NCBI RefSeq assembly: GCF_023652955.1
Contig: NZ_JAKLOY010000003.1
Coordinates: 372,001-436,000 of the forward strand
Length of the DNA stretch: 64,000 bases
Reading direction: 5' to 3'
Source of the DNA: Geomonas sp. Red32
GTDB taxonomy: Bacteria > Desulfobacterota > Desulfuromonadia > Geobacterales > Geobacteraceae
Positions 37,455 through 44,745 of the stretch are shown piece after piece (within the stretch, counting starts at the first letter, position 1; each line of letters starts with the position of its first letter). The translations under genes and the position numbers were made by a program. Under the pieces are notes generated by a model. It was not told the DNA's origin. It was given only the letters and a program-made list of their open reading frames with translations, and did not search any database.

Positions 37455-37807
37455 TCGCCCTCCTGGTCGGGCTTCCGCTCCTTTGGCGCTACCTGGTTCC
37501 GGCCGGGGCGGGGAAGGGGAAGGTGCTCGTGCGCGCCCGGAAATCCGATGTCCCGGAGCGTGGGGCGCTGGTCTTTCGCGAGGAACGGGTGGCCCTGGTC
37601 CGCTCGGCCGGCGACATCTACGGCCTGAGCCTCGTCTGCACCCACCTCGGGTGTACCGTCAACGTGACGGCCGACCGGCTCTCCTGCCCCTGCCACGGCA
37701 GCGAGTTCGACCGCTTCGGCAAAGTGATGAAGGGACCGGCCACCGCACCACTGAAACGGTTGAAACTGGAGCTAAGGGGCGATGACATCGAGGTGATGGA
37801 AGGGTGA
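37409..37807 (+). CDS. extO: Rieske [2Fe-2S] protein
   Basis: 132 residues. A Tat-like N-terminus ([21 protein letters not shown]) serves as membrane anchor. The Rieske boxes are CTHLGC (ligands Cys77, His79; disulfide Cys82) and CPCHGS (ligands Cys93, His96; disulfide Cys95). With the following b-type subunits it forms a miniature cytochrome bc/b6f-like quinol oxidase module. It matches the 'ExtO iron-sulfur subunit' of Geobacter selenite/tellurite clusters. Confidence 0.88.
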   Translation: MEEVSRQRRRFLAKIIALLVGLPLLWRYLVPAGAGKGKVLVRARKSDVPERGALVFREERVALVRSAGDIYGLSLVCTHLGCTVNVTADRLSCPCHGSEFDRFGKVMKGPATAPLKRLKLELRGDDIEVMEG

Positions 37808-38424
37808 TACGGGATTTCCTGAAACATCTGTTTCCGCGGGTGGTGATCGAGCGCAACCTGCGCATCGGCTACACCTTCTGCCTGGGGGGACTGGCCTTCA
37901 CCGCGCTGATGCTGATGGCCGCCACCGGCCTGCTCCTTCTTTTGTACTACCAGCCGACCCCGGAGCGCGCCTTCCCCTCCATCCTCTTTTTGGAGTCCCG
38001 GGTCTTCGGCGGCGCCTACCTGCGGAGCCTGCACCGGCTCACCTCGCACCTTTTGCTGGTGCTGCTGTTTCTGCACACCATGCGGGTGGTGCTGACCGGC
38101 GCCTACCAGCGCCCCCGGCAGCTCAACTGGGTGATCGGCTGCCTGCTGCTCGGCCTCTGCGTCTTCGAGGGATACACCGGCTATCTCCTCCCCTTCGACC
38201 AGCTCGCCTACTGGGCCACCCAGACCGGCATGGAGCTTCTGGGGGCGGTCCCCTTCGGCGGCGTCATCCGGCAGGTACTGGTCCCCGACGGCGTCGGGCA
38301 GCCGCTTTCCCTTTTGCGCTTCTACGCCCTGCACGTGGCGCTCATCCCCTTGACCCTGCTCATTCTCTGCTTCCTCCATTTCTACCGGGTCAGGAAGAAC
38401 AAGGGGGTGCTGCCGTACCTATGA
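37804..38424 (+). CDS. extP: Cytochrome b6-type subunit
   Basis: 206 residues from a GTG that overlaps the Rieske stop. Four transmembrane helices carry two bis-His heme-b sites, His77/His91 (14 apart) and His177/His192 (15 apart), the spacing of chloroplast-type cytochrome b6. This is the N-terminal half of a split cytochrome b. It oxidises quinol and passes electrons to the Rieske protein. Confidence 0.9.
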   Translation: MIRDFLKHLFPRVVIERNLRIGYTFCLGGLAFTALMLMAATGLLLLLYYQPTPERAFPSILFLESRVFGGAYLRSLHRLTSHLLLVLLFLHTMRVVLTGAYQRPRQLNWVIGCLLLGLCVFEGYTGYLLPFDQLAYWATQTGMELLGAVPFGGVIRQVLVPDGVGQPLSLLRFYALHVALIPLTLLILCFLHFYRVRKNKGVLPYL

Positions 38425-38837
38425 AAAGGGGATTCGTCAAAAGCTCGCCGCACTTCTTCCGCCCGGTCGGGCGTGCGCTCCTTCTTTTGGTGGTGCTCCT
38501 CGCCGCCTTGGCCCCCTTTATCCCGGCCCCGCTGCAGGAGGCGGCCGATCCGGCCCATACCCCCAATCCGGTCAAGGCCGCCTGGTTTCTCCTCTGGATC
38601 CAGGAACTGGTCAGCCACTCCCGGCTGATGATCTACCCGGTGCTGGCCGGGGCGCTCTTCTTTCTGTTCCTCCCCTGGCTTCCGGGGCAGTTGCGGGTCA
38701 ACCGGGCCACGTGGTTCCCGCGGGAGCTTCGCTGGATCAACCTGGCGACCGTGACGGTCTTCGTCGCCATCGTCGTCCTCACCGTGGTCGCCCTTTACTT
38801 CAGGGGGGAGAATTGGTCGCTCTCTTTTCCCGGCTAA
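38421..38837 (+). CDS. extQ: Cytochrome b C-terminal (subunit IV-like) protein
   Basis: 138 residues, overlapping the b6-type gene by four bases. Three transmembrane helices (ALLLLVVLLAALAPFI, MIYPVLAGALFFLFLPWL and NLATVTVFVAIVVLTVVALYF) and the Qo-side segment PNPVKAAWFLLWIQEL correspond to subunit IV of b6f. The classical PEWY motif is not seen, with only a WFLLWIQEL-type helix present. It completes the split quinol complex. Confidence 0.85.
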   Translation: MKRGFVKSSPHFFRPVGRALLLLVVLLAALAPFIPAPLQEAADPAHTPNPVKAAWFLLWIQELVSHSRLMIYPVLAGALFFLFLPWLPGQLRVNRATWFPRELRWINLATVTVFVAIVVLTVVALYFRGENWSLSFPG

Positions 38838-39601
38838 CGCTTCTCCTGCTGGTCTTCGCACCTGCCCTGGCGCAGGGGGCGGTGGCGAGGGAGCTCTGTA
38901 CCTCCTGCCATAAGCCGCACTACCGGGAGCGGGGGAGTTGCATCTCCTGCCATCGGGGCAATCCGGCCGCGCTGCGGAAAAACGTCGCCCATCACCTGCT
39001 GATTCCCGGGAAGTATCTCTGGTACACGGTGGGGAAGGGGGATGCCCTGGCGGGCGGGGAGAGGCTGATGGAGCGCTTCGCCTGCCGCCGCTGCCACGTC
39101 TCCGGGGGGAAGGGGAACCACCTCGCCACGCCACTGGACGGCGTGATGCGGAGCCGGGAGGCCTCGGCGGTGGTGGCCGCCATCCGGACCCCGGCCCTCG
39201 GGATGCCCGACTTCCGGCTGACCGACCGCGAGCTCACCCCGCTTATCAACGCGCTGTACGCCGGGAGTTCCCGGGCGCCCGCGCCCGTCAAGGAGCCGCC
39301 GGTCTCGGTCCATTTCGCCGACCGGGCCGGGAGAGCGCAGGACGTCTTCAGCCGCAAGTGCGGGTCCTGCCACCGGATGCTGACCTCGCGCCTGGGGCTT
39401 TTGGGGAGCGGCGAGATCGGTCCCAACCTCTCCGGGCTCCTGACACCCTGGTATCCGCCGACCTTCCGGGGAAGCGAGCGGTGGAATGCGGAGCGTCTTT
39501 TCAGGTGGGTGGAGAACCCGCGCCGGATCGCGCCCGAGGCGCGCATGCAGCCGGTTCCGCTCACCGCCGAGGAGCGCCGGGAACTCGAGCGGCTTTTCTG
39601 A
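38813..39601 (+). CDS. extS: Tetraheme c-type cytochrome
   Basis: 262 residues from a TTG (Shine-Dalgarno GGGGGGAG) inside the end of the subunit IV gene. A signal peptide (LLLLVFAPALAQG) precedes CTSCH, CISCH, CRRCH and CGSCH. The second half resembles mono-heme cytochrome c domains with a distal Met region (ARMQPVPLTAEERRELE). It is the likely electron acceptor of the Rieske/b complex and the counterpart of ExtS. It ends 19 bases before the selenoprotein start. Confidence 0.8.
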   Translation: MVALFSRLTLLLLVFAPALAQGAVARELCTSCHKPHYRERGSCISCHRGNPAALRKNVAHHLLIPGKYLWYTVGKGDALAGGERLMERFACRRCHVSGGKGNHLATPLDGVMRSREASAVVAAIRTPALGMPDFRLTDRELTPLINALYAGSSRAPAPVKEPPVSVHFADRAGRAQDVFSRKCGSCHRMLTSRLGLLGSGEIGPNLSGLLTPWYPPTFRGSERWNAERLFRWVENPRRIAPEARMQPVPLTAEERRELERLF

Positions 39602-39620
39602 ATGAAGGGAGGAAACAGCT

Positions 39621-39887
39621 ATGACCCTGAAAGTACGGATCCAGTATTGCCCGACCTGAAACCTGATGACTGCGGCGGCCGGTCTGGCTCGCGCAATCCA
39701 GCAGACGGGATGGGACGTCGTCGTCGACTTCGATAAAGAGGCCGAGTGGGGTGACTTCAATGTCTACATCGGCCATGAGAGGGTCTTTTGCCGTCAGGAG
39801 AAAGGGAGGGTGCCGGATGCTTCCGAAATCCTGCCGTTATTGGAGGCGAGGCTCTCGGGCGGGGAGGTGAGGGGAGATGAAAGCTGA
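39621..39887 (+). CDS. Rdx/SelW-family selenoprotein (TGA-encoded Sec at codon 13)
   Basis: The ATG at 39621 has GGGAGGAAAC upstream. It reads MTLKVRIQYCPT, then TGA (39657-39659), then 75 more in-frame codons to the stop at 39885-39887. With Sec at codon 13 the product is an 88-residue Rdx (SelT/SelW/SelH) protein, a thioredoxin-fold redox family in which CxxU is the usual motif. The remainder agrees with the family (AGLARAIQQTGWDVVVDFD, then FNVYIGHERVFCRQEKGRVP). A hairpin suited to a bacterial SECIS lies eight bases after the TGA. Ordinary gene prediction would miss or truncate it (39666 start). It overlaps the next gene by 11 bases. The partner is unknown, perhaps a glutathione- or thioredoxin-like thiol. 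Confidence 0.85.
39668..39684 (+). promoter_or_regulatory. Candidate bacterial SECIS hairpin
   Basis: Stem GACTG (39668-39672) pairs with CGGTC (39680-39684) around the seven-base loop CGGCGGC, starting eight bases after the TGA. Size and place are within the range for SelB-binding elements in coding sequence. The loop holds paired G residues, as many do. Pairing was judged by eye only. Confidence 0.5.
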
Positions 39888-40395
39888 TCTCTTCGTCGAG
39901 CTGCGCGCCGTCGCCCTGGAACTAAGCGATCAGGGGGATTTCCCCGACTGGCTGCTGCCGGATATCCTGGCCATCGCCGACGGGAGGGAGGTTTACGCGG
40001 GCCAGACCGCGCTGATTGCCGAGCTCATCGCCCAGATCAAGGGATACGACCCCTACGCGGGGGCCGGTTGCTTCGGCGACTCGGTCGGCGCCGGTACCAT
40101 CGAAACCACGGTCCGCAAGATACGGGCGGGGCGCCGGCAGTCCGAGGACAATGCGATCACCTGCGAGCTCCTCGAATGCTGCCAGTTTTTCAACGACAGC
40201 ATGAAGGATCTCCCGAAGGCCGCCGAGTACATAAGGTCAAAGTTGTGCCGCGGCGACTTCCCCTCCTGCCCGCGGTACCGGATCTTCAAGGCCCACCACG
40301 GCCAGGATTTCCCCCCCCACCTGAGCCCCATGGACGTCGACGAGGTGGCCAAGGCGCTGCGTTGCCTCGAAAAGCGAAAGGGGGCAAAGCCATAG
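39877..40395 (+). CDS. Unknown Cys-containing protein next to the selenoprotein
   Basis: 172 residues, no domain recognised. The start overlaps the selenoprotein stop, with GGTGAGGGGAG upstream. The protein is mostly helical, with Cys residues at GAGCFGDS, ITCELLECCQFF, KLCRGDFPSCP and RCLEKRK, enough to bind a metal or Fe-S cluster or form disulfides. It has no signal peptide or membrane segment. Co-translation with the Rdx protein suggests a functional partner. Confidence 0.55.
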   Translation: MKADLFVELRAVALELSDQGDFPDWLLPDILAIADGREVYAGQTALIAELIAQIKGYDPYAGAGCFGDSVGAGTIETTVRKIRAGRRQSEDNAITCELLECCQFFNDSMKDLPKAAEYIRSKLCRGDFPSCPRYRIFKAHHGQDFPPHLSPMDVDEVAKALRCLEKRKGAKP

Positions 40396-40446
40396 GCCTG
40401 CCCCCGGATCTTCCTCTGTCTTGAGCTAGCGGCCTCAGCGAGATCG

Positions 40447-41415
40447 TTACCGCCTTGCCGCCTGCAACCGGGTGGCCAGGGCACGGAGATGGCGGCCATC
40501 GGTCCCGCAGCACCCGCCCAGTATCTTCAGACCCAACTCCGCACCGGCGGCGGCCACCGACCGGCCGAACGATTCCGGATCCTCCTCCACCAGCTCCGCG
40601 GCGTTGTCGAGCTCCTCGGGACTGAGGGCCGCCGTATTGGCGAGCAGGCCGATCATCCGGCTGCGGACCTCCGGCGAGGAGTTGGCCTCGTCGAGCAGGG
40701 CGGCCCTGGCAAAGGAGGCGTGGGTGCAGTTGATCATGAACCCTTCCGGCTTCCGATCGGCCGCCGCGTCGATGGCCGCGATGGCCTCCCGCAACGGGGT
40801 GCCGTCGAGCAGTGTCCCGGCGGGACGGACCACGAAACTCACCACGTATGGCTTTCCGGTGGCGGCCAGGGCCATCGCCAGCCCGGTGGCTTCGCTCAAG
40901 GCCGGAAGCGTGGCTGCGAGGAGGAAATCGACCGAGGTCTTGGCCAGCTTTTCCGCCTGCCACGCATGGTACTCCTTCGCCTCCTCCACCGGGAGCGCCT
41001 CGGAGGGATGGTAGGCGTCCCCCTTGCAGCTCATCAATCCGCAGATCAGCACCTTCTCTCCGTACCTGCCGTAGCTTTTCCGCAACCCGTCCAGGAAGGC
41101 GGCATTGTCCCCGTTGAGATCGCGCCCTTCGAGCCCAGCCGCGGCGATCCGTTCGCGGCTCGCCCGCCAGGTCGGGGTGGACATGAGGAGCGGCAGCCCA
41201 TACTCGCAGCCGATGTCCAGGTAATCGCGGCAGATCGCCTCCAGGGCGCTCCTTGTGTCATCTTGGTAGATGAAGGCCGAGTTGACGACGAAAGGATCGA
41301 GCTCGATCCCCTCTGCGCGCCGCAGCCGCTCTATCACGGCTCCTTCCCCCAGGACACAAGGGATTCTCTCAAGTAGTTCAGTCAAGGTTCCCACCGTGTA
41401 TGTACCTCCTCCCAT
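40447..41415 (-). CDS. Homocysteine S-methyltransferase-like protein
   Basis: 322 residues of the Pfam S-methyl_trans family (BHMT, MetH N-terminus, MmuM and selenocysteine methyltransferases). Zn-binding Cys residues are visible at FMINCTHAS and the C-terminal GGCCGTDGRHLRAL. The start MGGGTYTVGTLTELLERIPCVLGEGAVIERLRR is the usual opening of the barrel. ATG 41415 is preferred over an in-frame upstream ATG at 41487 because of family length and an AAAAGGA upstream. It stands alone on the minus strand, convergent with the selenium cluster. Methylation of homocysteine or selenohomocysteine is possible but unproven. Confidence 0.8.
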   Translation of the reverse strand: MGGGTYTVGTLTELLERIPCVLGEGAVIERLRRAEGIELDPFVVNSAFIYQDDTRSALEAICRDYLDIGCEYGLPLLMSTPTWRASRERIAAAGLEGRDLNGDNAAFLDGLRKSYGRYGEKVLICGLMSCKGDAYHPSEALPVEEAKEYHAWQAEKLAKTSVDFLLAATLPALSEATGLAMALAATGKPYVVSFVVRPAGTLLDGTPLREAIAAIDAAADRKPEGFMINCTHASFARAALLDEANSSPEVRSRMIGLLANTAALSPEELDNAAELVEEDPESFGRSVAAAGAELGLKILGGCCGTDGRHLRALATRLQAARR

Positions 41416-41576
41416 CCCCGTCCTTTTGCCATAAAAGTCGTAGGATGGCCAATTATTTGCTATTCTGGGTCGTCTTCCGGTGGCCACCGGTCACCACCTT
41501 CAGTTACAGCATACCGGAGATTGCGCCGCCGAGAGCAAGATCGGCATCGGCAGGTGCCGGCCAGGCGAGGTGAACA

Positions 41577-42320
41577 TTGAACAAGAGAAAGATCCTTCAG
41601 ATACTCCTGCTGCTGACCATGGTCATTGTCACCGGGTGTGCCACCACAACCAGTCCATCTGCGACTGGAATGAGAGGCGCACCGGCCGTCGATGAGATCG
41701 TGGGTCGCTTGAACCGCATAGCTCCGGGATCGAGCCAGCTAGTGCTGGTCACCGGGGAGGCCGGTGCCACCGCTTCCGCAGTCCTGGCCATCGGGCTGGA
41801 AAAGGAGGACGGGGCATGGCGGGTGGCGGTTCCTGCGATCGACGCGGTGATCGGCAGCGGCGGGTTCGCGGAGCCGGGAAGGAAGAGGGAAGGGGACATG
41901 AGGACCCCGAGCGGGGTGTTTCCGCTGGAGAGAACCTTCGGCTACCAGCCTTCCCTCGACTCGAAGATGCCGTACCGCCAGGTTACCGGGGAGGACGTCT
42001 GGGTAGACGACGTCAATGCGGACGACTACAACCGGCCAGCCAAGAAAGGGGAGACCAGGGCCAACTCCTTCGAAAAGCTCAAACTGCGTAACGACCTCTA
42101 TCGCTACCTGCTGGTGGTGGAGTACAACACCCGTCCGGTGGTGAAGGGGATGGGGAGTGCAATCTTCTTCCACACCTGGGCCGGGCCCGGGATCGCCACT
42201 TCCGGCTGCATCGCGATGCCCCAAGAGCAGCTGATGAGGCTACTACGGTGGCTCGATCCCGCCAAGAGACCGGTCGCGGTGATGGGGCAGAAGCGGGTAC
42301 TGGCGGCTCTCGGGAGGTGA
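41577..42320 (+). CDS. L,D-transpeptidase (YkuD)-fold lipoprotein
   Basis: 247 residues from a TTG with GCGAGG upstream. A lipoprotein signal (ILLLLTMVIVTGC) anchors it to a membrane. The C-terminal YkuD-type domain has the catalytic signature His...Ser-Gly-Cys (IFFHTWAGPGIATSGCIAM), and the substrate strand TPSGVFPLERTFGY is typical. Such enzymes crosslink peptidoglycan or attach proteins to it. The domain layout resembles the YafK/ErfK-like L,D-transpeptidase group of secreted proteins. No operon partner is visible. Confidence 0.85.
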   Translation: MNKRKILQILLLLTMVIVTGCATTTSPSATGMRGAPAVDEIVGRLNRIAPGSSQLVLVTGEAGATASAVLAIGLEKEDGAWRVAVPAIDAVIGSGGFAEPGRKREGDMRTPSGVFPLERTFGYQPSLDSKMPYRQVTGEDVWVDDVNADDYNRPAKKGETRANSFEKLKLRNDLYRYLLVVEYNTRPVVKGMGSAIFFHTWAGPGIATSGCIAMPQEQLMRLLRWLDPAKRPVAVMGQKRVLAALGR

Positions 42321-42330
42321 GGCAAGTCCG

Positions 42331-43548
42331 TTACAGACTTGCCTCTTTCCCCATTTCAAAGCCGCGGTCAAGGAGCATGATGTCCACCTTCTCCCCGGCG
42401 GAAAGGCTCGCGTCGGGAGGGAGGAGGATGAGTCCGTTCCCCTGAGTGAGGGAGGAAAGACGGCCGGAGCTCTGGTTGCCGGTGGTCGAGACGAGGTAGC
42501 GGTTTCCCTCCACCGATACGATGCCGCGGACCAGGTGGGGGCGCTTTCCCTTGTTGGCCGTCGCCTCGAGCAGTTCGGCCTGGATACGGGGGCGGAAGAT
42601 CCTGTCGTGCCCCATGGCCTTGAGGATCGAGGGGCGCACGAAGAGCTCGAAGGAGACCACGGCGGCGACCGGGTTTCCCGGGAGCGCGAAGACCGGCTTG
42701 CCGTCCAGCATGGCGAAGGCCAGCGGTTTCCCCGGCTTCATGTTGACCTTCCAGAAGGTGATCTTCCCTCCCAGTTTCTCGATGGCGAGCTTCACGAAGT
42801 CCCGGTCCCCCACCGATACCCCGCCGGTAATGACCACCATGTCGGCGTTCAGCCCCGACTTGATCTTCTCGATGGTTCCCTCCAGCGTGTCCGGCGCGAT
42901 GCCGAGCATCAGCGGCTCACCCCCTGCATCCAGCACCTGAGCTCCCAGGCTGTAGCTGTTACTGTTGATGATCTTCCCCGGAAGCGGGGTAGAGCCGGGC
43001 TCCAGGAGCTCGTCGCCGGTGGAGAGGATGGCTACCCGGGCGCGGCGGTAGACGGCGAGCGACGAGGTCCCCATGGCGGAGAGCATGCCGATCTCCTGCG
43101 GGCGGATCAGCGATCCCGCCGGGATGACTTTTTCTCCCTCCGTGATGTCCTCGCCACGCTTGCGGATGTGGGCACCTTTCTTGGCACTGGCCGCAACGTG
43201 GATCGCGTCTCCATCCTCGCGGACGTCCTCGACGGGGACCACGGTGTCGCAACCGGGGGGAACCGGCGCCCCGGTCATGATCTTGATCGCCTCACCGGGA
43301 GCGACCGGAGTGGAGCGATACTCCCCGGCGGGGAGGAAGCCGGTCACCCGGAGCCGGTCGCCATCCATGGTGTCGTAGAGAAAGGCATAGCCGTCCATGG
43401 CGGAATTGTCTGCTGGCGGGATGTCCCAAGGGGCGATGTGGTCGACCGTGGTTACGCGATTGAGCCCGCTGAAGAGCGAGACCCGTTCCGTCTCTAAAAG
43501 TGAAATCGATGCCAGTATGCTTCGTTGTGCCTCTTCTATGGTGACCAT
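42331..43548 (-). CDS. moeA: Molybdopterin molybdenumtransferase MoeA
   Basis: 405 residues. The family features are present: MDGYAF near residue 51, GEAIKIMTGAPVPPGCDTVVPVE, ILSTGDELLEPG, ITGGVSVGDRDF and ALPGNPVAAVVSFELFVRP. MoeA inserts molybdate into adenylylated molybdopterin. Start MVTIEEAQ has GAGGGAC upstream. It is the last gene of a minus-strand run (mobA, ModE-like regulator, repeat, moeA). Nearby Mo-enzyme genes (30-34 kb) give it an obvious customer. Confidence 0.95.
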   Translation of the reverse strand: MVTIEEAQRSILASISLLETERVSLFSGLNRVTTVDHIAPWDIPPADNSAMDGYAFLYDTMDGDRLRVTGFLPAGEYRSTPVAPGEAIKIMTGAPVPPGCDTVVPVEDVREDGDAIHVAASAKKGAHIRKRGEDITEGEKVIPAGSLIRPQEIGMLSAMGTSSLAVYRRARVAILSTGDELLEPGSTPLPGKIINSNSYSLGAQVLDAGGEPLMLGIAPDTLEGTIEKIKSGLNADMVVITGGVSVGDRDFVKLAIEKLGGKITFWKVNMKPGKPLAFAMLDGKPVFALPGNPVAAVVSFELFVRPSILKAMGHDRIFRPRIQAELLEATANKGKRPHLVRGIVSVEGNRYLVSTTGNQSSGRLSSLTQGNGLILLPPDASLSAGEKVDIMLLDRGFEMGKEASL

Positions 43549-43572
43549 GAGTGTCCCTCGCTGGAATCAATT

Positions 43573-43676
43573 CCCTCCCCCCTTGAGGGGGAGGGGCAGG
43601 GTGGGGGGAAGGCCGGCTTCGGTACTGCGCGGATGGTTCCCCCACCCCCTGACCCCCTCCCTCAAGGGGAGGGGGA
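43573..43676. repeat. GC-rich BIME-like inverted repeat
   Basis: CCCTCCCCCCTTGAGGGGGAGGG and its complement flank a core containing GCCGGCTTCGG, the same family as at 16093-16200. Located between the ModE-like gene and moeA. Confidence 0.7.
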
Positions 43677-43714
43677 GTCGTGGATTGAGTGAATTGAGTG
43701 GATGTTACTGACTG

Positions 43715-44062
43715 TTAGGCGAAGATCTCCCGGAACTTGGCGTCGATCATCTCCTGTACCCCCTGGTGGAGGCGGGCGTACTTGTCGAGGAGATCGACCG
43801 CTTGCGGCGTGAGGGTCGATACTCCCCCCCCGGTCCCGCCCTTCACCCTATCCACCAGCGCGAACCCGAGCCGCTTCTCCATTGCGTCCACGTAGGTCCA
43901 TGCCTTCCGGTACGGAATCCCCATCTCCTTGGCGGCGGCGTTCATGGAGCCGGTCTTCCCGATCAGGCGCAGCAGTTCCTCGCGCCCCTGGCCGAAGACC
44001 GGTTGGCCGTCCACCTCCAGCCAGATTTTCGAGCGGACGTGAGGTGCGGTTGCCGTGGTCAT
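43715..44062 (-). CDS. ModE-type winged-helix regulator (DNA-binding domain only)
   Basis: 115 residues. The winged helix IGKTGSMNAAAKEMGIPYRKAWTYVDAMEKRLGFALVDRVKGGTGGGVSTLTPQAVDLLDKY is the LysR-type/ModE N-terminal domain. The molybdate-binding MOP domains of full ModE are missing, so it is a standalone DNA-binding form, common in Geobacter-type genomes. It overlaps mobA by four bases. Presumed role is molybdenum-linked regulation. Confidence 0.85.
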   Translation of the reverse strand: MTTATAPHVRSKIWLEVDGQPVFGQGREELLRLIGKTGSMNAAAKEMGIPYRKAWTYVDAMEKRLGFALVDRVKGGTGGGVSTLTPQAVDLLDKYARLHQGVQEMIDAKFREIFA

Positions 44063-44655
44063 GATTCTCCTCCTATCTCCAGGAGCTCCTCTGGAGTGTT
44101 GACATTGACGAAGGCATTCTGCTCGGGGTCGAGGGACGCCAGCTCCAGGTACGGCACGCTCCGGAGCCGGATCTTCGGAAAGTAGTTGTATGCGCAGTAA
44201 TCGCCGGTGGCGATCTGTTCCTTGATGGGATCCAGGCAGCGCTTGGAATAGAGGGCGAAGAGCGGCTCGTAGCCATGCTCGCGGCAGGGGACCACGGCGT
44301 CGTATCCCTCCCTGGCCGCGCAGAGGTGCCGGACGATGGCCTCGTTGGGGAAGGGGAGGTCGCAGGAGGCGAGGAAGATGTACTCGGTCTCGGCATGGTA
44401 GAGGCCGCTGTAGAGGCCCCCCAGCGAGCTGCCGGGATAGATGTCGGGCACCACCGGCAGACCGTGTTCGTCGAAACGCTCGGCCCGGTCTCCTACCAGC
44501 AGGACCCGGGTGAAACAGCGCTGAAAGAGCTCGATGGTCCGGTCGATGAGCGTCCTTCCGCCGACCCGCAGGAAGGCCTTGTCCCTCCCCATGCGGCGGC
44601 TCTTTCCGCCCACCAGGATGATCCCCGTTATGTCGTTTGACCTGGTTCCCTGCAT
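44059..44655 (-). CDS. mobA: Molybdenum cofactor guanylyltransferase
   Basis: 198 residues. The nucleotidyltransferase opening GIILVGGKSRRMGRDKAFLRVGGRTLIDR and the SCDLPFPN motif mark MobA, which makes the bis-MGD form of the cofactor used by enzymes such as the PsrA-like subunit at 30.3 kb. The start at 44655 follows CAGGAG by eight bases. An in-frame upstream ATG at 44706 has no ribosome site. Confidence 0.92.
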   Translation of the reverse strand: MQGTRSNDITGIILVGGKSRRMGRDKAFLRVGGRTLIDRTIELFQRCFTRVLLVGDRAERFDEHGLPVVPDIYPGSSLGGLYSGLYHAETEYIFLASCDLPFPNEAIVRHLCAAREGYDAVVPCREHGYEPLFALYSKRCLDPIKEQIATGDYCAYNYFPKIRLRSVPYLELASLDPEQNAFVNVNTPEELLEIGGES

Positions 44656-44745
44656 GATTTCTGCTCCTGTTTGTCCTGCCGTCCAGGCCTTATACCAAAT
44701 CTGCATAACGATGGCAAGGGTGTCGTTGTGGCCTCTCTCTCCCGT

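Noticed and set aside
39666-39887. Short Rdx fragment starting at the internal ATG 39666
   Set aside because: It has no ribosome site and would lack the Cys-x-x-U active site. The TGA read-through frame from 39621 explains all the conserved sequence.
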